A stretch of 64,000 nucleotides of DNA, taken from the NCBI RefSeq assembly GCF_042432815.1, contig NZ_JBHLWM010000001.1, positions 434,001 through 498,000 on the forward strand. The letters run 5' to 3'. The DNA is from Rhodopseudomonas telluris. GTDB lineage: Bacteria > Pseudomonadota > Alphaproteobacteria > Rhizobiales > Xanthobacteraceae. Numbering within the stretch: position 1 is the stretch's first letter; each line of letters begins with the position of its first letter. The position numbers and the translations under genes are program-made. The notes under the pieces were generated by a model that worked only from the letters and a program-made list of their open reading frames with translations, made no database searches and was not told the origin of the DNA. Positions 57,884 through 64,000 of the stretch are shown here, piece after piece.

Positions 57884-58924
57884 ATGACGACACGCAGAGT
57901 GAGAACCGTGGTTGTCACCGGCGCCGGTGCCGGCGTCGGTCGCGCGATCGCAGAGGCGTTCGGGCGCCTTGGCTGCCGGGTGGCACTGATCGGACGTGGC
58001 GAGGCGGCCCTCGACAGCGCCCGTCGCGCGATCGAAGCGGGCGGCGGGCGCGCGCTGCCGGTCGTCGCCGACGTCGGCGATGCCGATGCGGTGTTCGCCG
58101 CGGCGGAGCGGATCGAAAGGGAGCTGGGGCCGATCGATGTCTGGATCAACAACGCGATGGTCACGGTTTATGGCAGCAGCGTCGATATCGCGCCGGATGA
58201 GTTCGCTCAGGTCACGCGCGTGACCTATCTTGGCCAGGTGCACGGCACGCTGGCGGCGCTGCGCCACATGCGCCCGCGCGACCGGGGCGCGATCATCTCG
58301 ATCGGCTCGGCGCTGGCGTATCGGTCGATTCCATTTCAGGCGCCGTATTGTGCCGCCAAGGCGGCGACGCGCGGCTTCATCGACTCGCTGCGCAGCGAAC
58401 TGATGAACGAGCGCAGCGCCGTCACGCTGACCATGGTGCATCTGCCGGCGGTGAATACGCCGCAATTCGACTGGGCCCGTAACAAGTTCGATCGCAAGCT
58501 CGCGCCGGTGCCGCCGATCGTGCAGCCGGAAGCGATCGCCGCCGCGGTGGTGCGCGCCGCCTACGAGCGGCCGCGCGAATATTGGGTGGGCACGTCTGCC
58601 CTCAAGGCGATCGTCGCGCAGATGCTGATGCCCTCGGTCGCCGATCGGCTGCTGGCTCGCGCCGGCATCGAGAACGAAACCACCGACGAGCCGGCGGATC
58701 CCTCGGTCCCCGACAATCTGTATCGGGCGGGCCGGGGCGATCCCGGCGCGCACGGGCGGTTCGACAGCCAATCGTCGCGCCACGCCTTTCCGTTCAATCC
58801 CGCCTGGCTGCGAGCGGGGGCCGCCGTCGGCCTGATCGCCGGCGCGGCGCTGTTGTGGCGCCGCGCGCGCCGGCCGGTCGAGCGGACCCGATCTGCTGGC
58901 GCCGTAGTGGCGAGCAGCCGGTGA
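57884..58924 (+). CDS. SDR-family oxidoreductase with C-terminal membrane segment
   Basis: 346 residues. SDR core: VVTGAGAGVGRAIAEAFGR (9-27), INNAMV (about 90, in place of NNAG), GSALAYRSIPFQAPYCAAKAATRG (Ser and Tyr-x3-Lys, about 145-163). After residue 250 comes a linker rich in Asp and Pro, then one hydrophobic segment (AGAAVGLIAGAALLWRRARR, about 310-328) that would anchor it to the membrane. GAGGA lies 9 bases before the ATG. Its stop overlaps the GTG start of the DUF2254 gene, so the pair is co-translated. Substrate unknown. Confidence 0.88.
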   Translation: MTTRRVRTVVVTGAGAGVGRAIAEAFGRLGCRVALIGRGEAALDSARRAIEAGGGRALPVVADVGDADAVFAAAERIERELGPIDVWINNAMVTVYGSSVDIAPDEFAQVTRVTYLGQVHGTLAALRHMRPRDRGAIISIGSALAYRSIPFQAPYCAAKAATRGFIDSLRSELMNERSAVTLTMVHLPAVNTPQFDWARNKFDRKLAPVPPIVQPEAIAAAVVRAAYERPREYWVGTSALKAIVAQMLMPSVADRLLARAGIENETTDEPADPSVPDNLYRAGRGDPGAHGRFDSQSSRHAFPFNPAWLRAGAAVGLIAGAALLWRRARRPVERTRSAGAVVASSR

Positions 58925-60228
58925 ACGCGCGCCTCCGCAAATTCTATGATGATTTGTCCGACACCTTCTGGCTGATCCCGGCACTGTTGGTGCTGCTCGG
59001 CTCGATCGCCGCGTTCGGGCTGATCGAAGTCGATCGCAGCGGCACGGTACCGACCTGGCTGCTCGAGAACTGGCTGTACAACGGCGGGGCCACCGGCGCG
59101 CGCACGCTGCTTGGCGCCGTGGCGTCGTCGACGATCGGCGTCGCCGGCACGGTGTTCTCGATCACCATCGCGGCGCTGTCGCTGGCGGCGGGACAGATGG
59201 GGCCGCGGCTGTTGCGCAACTTCACGCGCGACCGCGGCAACCAGATCACCCTCGGCATCTTCCTCGGCACGTTCAGCTATGCGCTGATCGTGCTGCGCAG
59301 CGTCCGCACCGCCGACGAGGGCGCGTTCGTGCCTCATCTCGCGCTCGGCGTCGGTGTTGCGCTGGCGTTCGTCTGCGTCGCGACACTGGTGTATTTCGTC
59401 GACCACATGGCGAGCCGGATCAACGTCGACACCGTAATCGGGCTGGTCAGTGACGATGTACGCAGCGTGATGCGCGGCCTGGCCGACAACGAGCCGCAGC
59501 CACCGCCACCTCCGCTCGCGCATTGGCGCGATTCCGAGCCGGTGTGCGAGCCACGGCAGGGCTATCTCCACCATCTCGACGAGCACGGTCTGGCGACCTG
59601 GGCGTGCGAGCAGCAGGTCGAAATCCGGCTGCTGGTGCGTCCGGGCGACTACGTCTTTCCCGGCGCTCCGATCGCGCTGATCAAGCCGCCGCATGAGGGG
59701 GCGGCCGAGGCCATCCGCGATGCGACCGCGCTCAGTCCCAGCCTGACGTCGTCGTCGGATCTGCGCTTCGCTATCCGGCAACTCGTCGAAGTCGCGGTGC
59801 GGGCGCTGTCGCCAGGCATCAACGATCCGCACACCGCGATCAGCGTTCTCAATCGGCTCGGCGCCGCGCTGTGCGAGATGCGGGAGCTGAGCCTGCAGAA
59901 AGGCGTGTCGGTCAGGCAGGGCCGAATCGTGCTGGTGGTGCCGCACGTCCAGTACGACGAGCTGGTCGACGGGATGTTGCACATGATCCGGCAGAACGCC
60001 GCCGGCAAGCCGTCGGTGCTGATCGCGATGCTCGAAGTCTTGACCCGGGTGGTCAGCGTCGAGCGCGATCCGCCGCGCGTATCCAGCCTGCGCAGGCACG
60101 CCGATCTGGTGATGGGCGATGCCGAACGCGAGGTCGGTGCGCCTCAAGATCTTGCCGACCTGCGCGGCCGCTATCAAGCTTTCCTCGACGTGGTCGCGCG
60201 TGGACCGCTGGCCCGCTTCCGTGCGTAG
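58921..60228 (+). CDS. DUF2254 membrane protein
   Basis: 435 residues from GTG 58921, which overlaps the previous stop (GTGA). Four hydrophobic helices near residues 15-35, 60-85, 105-125 and 135-160, with TIGVAGTVFSITIAALSLAAGQMGPRLLRNF, the DUF2254 signature. The soluble C-terminal half contains RAL SPGINDPHTAIS, another family hallmark (written with a break at residue 295). Function unknown; transport or membrane-sensing has been guessed for such proteins. An earlier reading frame opening at 58582 lies inside the SDR gene and is not used. Confidence 0.88.
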   Translation: MNARLRKFYDDLSDTFWLIPALLVLLGSIAAFGLIEVDRSGTVPTWLLENWLYNGGATGARTLLGAVASSTIGVAGTVFSITIAALSLAAGQMGPRLLRNFTRDRGNQITLGIFLGTFSYALIVLRSVRTADEGAFVPHLALGVGVALAFVCVATLVYFVDHMASRINVDTVIGLVSDDVRSVMRGLADNEPQPPPPPLAHWRDSEPVCEPRQGYLHHLDEHGLATWACEQQVEIRLLVRPGDYVFPGAPIALIKPPHEGAAEAIRDATALSPSLTSSSDLRFAIRQLVEVAVRALSPGINDPHTAISVLNRLGAALCEMRELSLQKGVSVRQGRIVLVVPHVQYDELVDGMLHMIRQNAAGKPSVLIAMLEVLTRVVSVERDPPRVSSLRRHADLVMGDAEREVGAPQDLADLRGRYQAFLDVVARGPLARFRA

Positions 60229-60314
60229 CTACTTGATCGTCTTCGCATCCAGACAAAACCATCGTTTTGTGCGCTGTCGGACGTTGTGCGAATTGTCGCG
60301 GACCACTGCACGCG

Positions 60315-60339
60315 GGAACGCCTTGTTTGCGCGGCCGTT
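60315..60339 (+). promoter_or_regulatory. EcfG-type general stress promoter of the BA14K gene
   Basis: GGAAC (60315-60319), 16 bases, CGTT (60336-60339): an exact match to the alphaproteobacterial EcfG (PhyR-NepR-EcfG) consensus. The distance to the start codon is 33 bases, suitable for a short leader. Confidence 0.75.
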
Positions 60340-60371
60340 AGCTCTCTGAATCCGTAGAGAACAAGGAGACA

Positions 60372-60782
60372 ATGATGAAGATGTCACGCACGATGCCCGT
60401 CATGGCGCTGATCGCCGGCTCTCTGGCGGTTGCGACGGTTCCGGCTTCGGCGGCTCCGCTGATGGCCACCTCCAACCCGGTGGCCGCGAAGGCGGATATC
60501 CAGCAGGTGCAGTACCGCCACGGCTGGCACGGCCACCGCGGCTACGGCTATGGCCCGCGCGGCTACTACGGTCATCGCCACCATCACGGCGGGTGGGGCG
60601 CGGGCGCCGCGATCGGCGGCCTTGCGGCAGGCGCGATCATCGGCGGCGCGATCGCCAACAGTCAGGCTCAGGCGGCCGCGCAGAACGATGCGGTGGCGTA
60701 CTGTTCGCAGCGGTTCCGGACCTACGATCCGGCCTCGGGAACGTACATCGCCAAGGGCGGCGTCCGGCGCTCCTGCCCGTAA
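60372..60782 (+). CDS. BA14K-family protein
   Basis: 136 residues. Signal peptide (MPVMALIAGSLAVATVPASAA, cleavage near residue 28), a His/Gly/Tyr-rich region (HGWHGHRGYGYGPRGYYGHRHHHGGW), a glycine- and alanine-rich hydrophobic segment (GAAIGGLAAGAIIGGAIA) and the BA14K ending YCSQRFRTYDPASGTYIAKGG...SCP. The family was first noted as a Brucella lectin-like immunogen. Two start codons (60372 and 60375) follow AAGGAGACA. The EcfG-type promoter upstream suggests induction in general stress. Confidence 0.92.
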   Translation: MMKMSRTMPVMALIAGSLAVATVPASAAPLMATSNPVAAKADIQQVQYRHGWHGHRGYGYGPRGYYGHRHHHGGWGAGAAIGGLAAGAIIGGAIANSQAQAAAQNDAVAYCSQRFRTYDPASGTYIAKGGVRRSCP

Positions 60783-60824
60783 CGCGACCGCGGTGAGCTA
60801 GTCTCAGCGCCATCCAATCCCAGA

Positions 60825-60850
60825 GCCGCGCGGTCATCCGCGCGGCTTTT
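60825..60850 (+). terminator. Rho-independent terminator after the BA14K gene
   Basis: GCCGCGCGG (60825-60833), loop TCAT, CCGCGCGGC (60838-60846), then TTTT (60847-60850). A perfect 9-base stem with a T-tract. Confidence 0.88.
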
Positions 60851-61005
60851 CGTTGATCGGCTCGCGCTGAGGGATAGGCCCGGAGGGGATCGGTGAAACC
60901 ACATTGAGGGCTCAGCATTGGGTTCCGGACTGCGACGGAATCAGCATGTGTCGGTTGGACGCTTGGGGATGACGGCGCCTGACCGGCAATGGAGCGCCCT
61001 GATCG

Positions 61006-61968
61006 ATGTCGTCATCCTCGTCGAAGCCCGCGATTTATGCGGCACTGGTCGGCAATCTGGCGATCGCCGTGACCAAACTGGCGGCCGCGTCGTGGACCGG
61101 CAGTTCGGCGATGCTGAGCGAGGGCGTGCACTCGCTGGTCGACACCGGCAATGAGATCCTGCTGCTGTACGGTCTTCATCGGGCCGCGCGGCCGCCCGAT
61201 GAGATGCATCCGCTCGGGCATGGCCGCGAGTTGTACTTCTGGAGCTTCATCGTCGCGCTGCTGATCTTCGCGATCGGTGCCGGCGTGTCGTTCTACGAGG
61301 GCGTAATCCACGTCATCACGCCCGAGCCGATCACCGACGTGAAGATCAACTACATCGTGCTCGGCTTTGCCTTCCTGTTCGAGAGCGGCTCATGGTACGT
61401 CGCCTGGAAAGGCTTTCGAACCGCGACGCCGGATCTCGGGGTGGTGCCGGATCTCGACTACATCGAGGCCGCGACCCGCAGTAAGGACCCGACGACATTC
61501 ATCGTCCTGTTCGAAGATAGCGCCGCGCTGATCGGAATCCTGATCGCGCTGGCCGGCACCTTCGCATCGGATTATTTGGCAATGCCGGCGCTCGACGGCG
61601 TCGCGTCGATCGGCATCGCGCTGTTGCTGGCCGCGACCGGCGCCTTCCTGGCGCGGGAGAGCAAAGGACTGCTGATGGGCGAGCCCGCCGGGCCACGCAC
61701 CCGCGAACGGATCCTGCAGATTGCCCGCCGCCGTGATGCGGTGGTGAGCGGCGAGGATCTGTTCACGGTTCACCTCGCCCCGCGTCAGGTGCTGGTGGCG
61801 CTGAGACTGGATTTTGCCGAAGACTGCCCTGGCCGCGAGATCGAGCGCGAGTTCGGCGAGCTGGACGCCGAGATCAGGCGAAGCTGCCCCGACGTCGTGG
61901 CGGTGTTCATCAGGCCGCGACTGCAGCCGCAGCCCGCACCCTCGGCACTTGCCGAACCGACGGCCTGA
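61006..61968 (+). CDS. Cation diffusion facilitator-type metal transporter
   Basis: 320 residues. CDF layout: five to six helices and a C-terminal ZT_dimer-like domain (about 215-310). TM2 carries SSAMLSEGVHSLVDTGNEILLLYG (S-x3-E-x2-H-x3-D, the metal site) and the loop HPLGHGRELYFWSF. The TM5 metal site shows LDGVASIGIALLL (Asp about 195). It exports a divalent ion such as Zn, Fe or Co in exchange for protons. Start ATG 61006 has a weak GGAG 11 bases upstream. Confidence 0.9.
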   Translation: MSSSSSKPAIYAALVGNLAIAVTKLAAASWTGSSAMLSEGVHSLVDTGNEILLLYGLHRAARPPDEMHPLGHGRELYFWSFIVALLIFAIGAGVSFYEGVIHVITPEPITDVKINYIVLGFAFLFESGSWYVAWKGFRTATPDLGVVPDLDYIEAATRSKDPTTFIVLFEDSAALIGILIALAGTFASDYLAMPALDGVASIGIALLLAATGAFLARESKGLLMGEPAGPRTRERILQIARRRDAVVSGEDLFTVHLAPRQVLVALRLDFAEDCPGREIEREFGELDAEIRRSCPDVVAVFIRPRLQPQPAPSALAEPTA

Positions 61969-63357
61969 TCAGTCGGCGACGTCTTCGTCGCCGTCCGCGT
62001 TGCGGCGATCGACGAAGTACTTGATCGCCGCGATCAGCACCACGAAAGTCGCGATCCAGACGATGCGGGCACCGTAGCGGTCGTGCGGGCCGGAGATGAT
62101 GCCGCAGATCATCGCGTTGCCGAGCAGGGCGGTGGCGACGAAGCCGGCGAGCAGCGAGACGTCGTCGAGTTCGCGCCGCGCCAGCGCACGGCCGAGGATC
62201 CCTAGCAGGAGGACCATCGACCCGAGCGCGACCGGCACGTGCACCCAGTTCACCGCGTTGAAATTGATGTCCCAATGCTGCTGCCGCGCGGCGCGCATCG
62301 CCGGCACCTGATTGGGCATGTAGCGCTCGATGATGCCGTAGGTGTGCGGAATCCAGCCGTTGGTGCCTTCGCCGGTGCCGACGTGCACGAGCTGGTCCCA
62401 GGTCGCCTTGGCGGCGGCCTTGGCCTGCATCCACGGATAGGCGGTGACCGCCTGCCGCGAGATGAACTCCATCTCGTCGCTCAACCCTTCGAAGCGGCCG
62501 AGCTTGTCGAACATGTTGTTGCCGCCCCACAGGAAGTCGTCGCCGGTCGGCGGCAGCTCGTTCTTGTAGGGGCAGAGCTTCAGCTTCACGGTGGTGCAGT
62601 GGTCGTCGAGATAGCGCTTGATGATGCCGTCCTGCAGCATCCGGCCGAATGCGACGCTGGAGCCGCCGGGCGTCCACGACACGGTTCCGGATAGCGCGTA
62701 GTTGGTGGCAAGCAGCAGCAGCGAGCCGGCGATCACCGTGGCGCTGCCCTGCGCCAGGCCCGCGGCGGTAAGCCGGCCGCGCAGAAACGGCAGTAGCAGC
62801 CAGCCGGCGACGCACAGGCCGGTCAGCACGCCGACGGTGGCGCTATGGGTGGCGGCCGAAAACGTGGTGAAGGCGAACAGCAGGATCTTCTCGACCGTCG
62901 AGGTCCGGTCGCGGCAGGTTACCAGCAGATACAGCGTCAGCACCGACAGGCCGGCAAAGATGTCGGTCAGCAGCATGCTGGTGATCCACGGCAGCGCCGT
63001 GGTGGCCACCAGCGCAACGCCGACCGCCGCCAGCCAGAACGGCCGGGTGATGTTGAACACCCGCAGCGTCAGCTGCAGGATCCAGAGCGTGACGATCGCC
63101 TGGAAGCCGAGATTGATCCAGAACTGCGACGTCTCGCCGAAGTGCAGATAGAGGCCATAGGTCGTCGACCGGCTCGGCACCAGATAGCCTTCGTACCAGC
63201 GGGCCAGGTAGCCGCCGGTATCGTACTGGAGCAGCGGGTAGCCGTTCCACAGCGCCGGGGCGAGCAGCAGCAGAGGCAGCGCGAACAACGCGATCCGTGC
63301 CGAGAGCGAGCGGCGTGACTGCGCGGCGAGAACCTTGGCTTGAGCGGAAGTGTCCAT
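61969..63357 (-). CDS. Large membrane protein of unknown function
   Basis: 462 residues with about 11 membrane helices and two soluble loops. The N-terminal part (ALWNGYPLLQYDTGGYLARWYEGYLVPSRS) resembles the first periplasmic loop of GT-C or Wzy-like proteins, with a D-T-G instead of an acidic pair. The second loop (about 240-365) holds CTTVKLKLCPYK and WDQLVHVGTGEGTNGWIPHTYG. No family is recognised with confidence. Its stop meets the CDF gene's end (convergent), and it lies alone on the minus strand. Confidence 0.75.
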   Translation of the reverse strand: MDTSAQAKVLAAQSRRSLSARIALFALPLLLLAPALWNGYPLLQYDTGGYLARWYEGYLVPSRSTTYGLYLHFGETSQFWINLGFQAIVTLWILQLTLRVFNITRPFWLAAVGVALVATTALPWITSMLLTDIFAGLSVLTLYLLVTCRDRTSTVEKILLFAFTTFSAATHSATVGVLTGLCVAGWLLLPFLRGRLTAAGLAQGSATVIAGSLLLLATNYALSGTVSWTPGGSSVAFGRMLQDGIIKRYLDDHCTTVKLKLCPYKNELPPTGDDFLWGGNNMFDKLGRFEGLSDEMEFISRQAVTAYPWMQAKAAAKATWDQLVHVGTGEGTNGWIPHTYGIIERYMPNQVPAMRAARQQHWDINFNAVNWVHVPVALGSMVLLLGILGRALARRELDDVSLLAGFVATALLGNAMICGIISGPHDRYGARIVWIATFVVLIAAIKYFVDRRNADGDEDVAD

Positions 63358-63749
63358 GTCGAGGGGTCTTGTCAGCCGTTGTTTGCTGCGATCGCTCGGC
63401 TGGATATGGCGGGCAGGTCGTCGCCGCGCAGACGCGGGCTCCTCACGTGCAGCACCATACTTGTTCCCGCTGATCTCTCAAGTTGGACCTGATCAGCAGG
63501 CTAGCCGTCCGGCCGGCATCCTTGTGTGAAGGGTCTAATTGCTTGGAATTACGGTCGCTTTGTGTCCGCCCGGGCGCCTGCCGATCACTCGGCGGGGTGC
63601 CCGGAGCCTGACGGGCGACCATAAACGGCCGATCATGAACGAAGGCTGACTATTCGGCCCGGGCAGTCCGGTGTGTGTTTGCAGTCCGTCTCAGCTATAT
63701 TCCGCCGGATGCCCGGTGATCCGGGTCCGGACCGGGAATGGAAGAGCGG
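63358..63749. other. 392-base gap before the PPK2-type gene
   Basis: Divergent intergenic region. No gene, strong hairpin or recognised promoter is seen; GGAAC on the minus strand near 63475 is not followed by CGTT at the right distance. Confidence 0.5.
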
Positions 63750-64000
63750 ATGAAGATCAAAACCAAGCAGTTTCGCGTCGAGGAAGGCAGCAACGTCGAC
63801 CTCGATAAGTGGCCTACGCTGGTCGACCCGTTCTACGAGTCCAAGGAAAACTACCAGGAAATGCTCCGCGGCCATGTCGCGCGGCTCGCCGAGCAGCAGA
63901 AGCTGCTCTATGCCAGCAATCGCCACGCGATCCTGCTGATCTTTCAGGCGATGGACGCCGCCGGCAAGGACGGTGTGATCCAGCACGTGATGTCCGGGGT
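63750..64000 (+). CDS. Polyphosphate kinase 2-family protein, start only
   Basis: 83 residues of an open frame cut by the window end. The start KQFRVEEGSNVDLDKWPTLVDPFYESKENYQEML and LLYASNRHAILLIFQAMDAAGKDGVIQHVMSG contain the PPK2 P-loop (AMDAAGKDG). PPK2 enzymes exchange phosphate between polyphosphate and NDPs or NMPs. Start ATG 63750 follows GAAGAGCGG. The class (I, II or III) cannot be told from this part. Confidence 0.9.
   Translation, partial: MKIKTKQFRVEEGSNVDLDKWPTLVDPFYESKENYQEMLRGHVARLAEQQKLLYASNRHAILLIFQAMDAAGKDGVIQHVMSG

Noticed and set aside
58582..58920. Long N-terminal extension of the DUF2254 protein
   Set aside because: It overlaps the SDR gene in another frame; GTG at 58921 with a GTGA overlap gives the expected family start.
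62021..62037. FixK/Fnr-like TTGATC-GCCGC-GATCAG
   Set aside because: It lies inside the coding sequence of the membrane protein near its C-terminus and one half is imperfect.
1..64000. tRNA genes, rRNA genes, CRISPR arrays, prophage or IS elements
   Set aside because: No cloverleaf, array spacing, integrase or transposase could be recognised; the repeats seen are isolated palindromes.

Overview
The window looks like a chromosomal segment from a Rhodopseudomonas palustris-type purple non-sulfur alphaproteobacterium (Bradyrhizobium relatives are the next best fit). The grounds are the high GC content, the compact Mo-nitrogenase cluster joined to fixABCX, the NifA/sigma54 control sites, the Rhizobiales-type palindromic intergenic repeats, a BA14K gene behind an EcfG-type promoter, and a Bll0957-type amino acid:carrier protein ligase. 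No tRNA, rRNA, CRISPR array or insertion sequence was seen.

Positions 1-19742 are a nitrogen-fixation island read on the + strand. A DUF6129 gene and a SIR2-like gene come first. Then nifH-D-K-E-N-X, a NifX-associated DUF269 gene, a DUF683 gene, fdxB and nifQ follow one NifA/sigma54 promoter that carries two upstream activator sites. A second NifA/sigma54 promoter drives an IscA/HesB-type gene, nifU, nifS, nifV and nifW. A third drives fixA-B-C-X. Together these encode the nitrogenase components, FeMo-cofactor assembly, Fe-S supply, homocitrate synthesis and a bifurcating electron route to a reductant. A DUF2478 gene follows in the opposite direction. NifU has Trp instead of the scaffold Cys at position 35.

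Positions 20955-33149 hold what I consider the most novel locus. It has two free-standing carrier proteins, an amino acid:carrier protein ligase with all three zinc ligands, an acyl-CoA dehydrogenase-like flavoprotein, a cupin, an AMP-forming ligase, an SDR reductase, a GNAT-like acyltransferase, a class IV aminotransferase, a FATP-type acyl-CoA synthetase, an O-acylhomoserine sulfhydrylase and a homoserine O-acyltransferase. They form divergent operons around AT-richer control regions containing inverted repeats. No NRPS or PKS megasynthase is present. I infer a cryptic small-molecule pathway built on carrier-bound amino acids; the product is unknown.

Positions 33338-46643 are an exopolysaccharide locus: flippase, VanZ-like protein, glycosyltransferases, a co-polymerase with a decayed kinase domain, two polymerase/ligase-like membrane proteins, a GH5 glycosidase, a WecB/TagA transferase and GalE. 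An initiating phosphoglycosyltransferase and an outer-membrane exporter are absent.

Positions 46918-64000 are mixed: a TctC-type binding protein, a trypsin-fold PDZ protein that has lost its catalytic residues, a BMP-type nucleoside/purine ABC importer, an isochorismatase-family amidohydrolase, small exported and membrane proteins, an active DegP/HtrA protease, an SDR-DUF2254 pair, a stress-type BA14K gene, a CDF metal transporter, a large membrane protein and the start of a PPK2-type polyphosphate kinase cut by the window edge.
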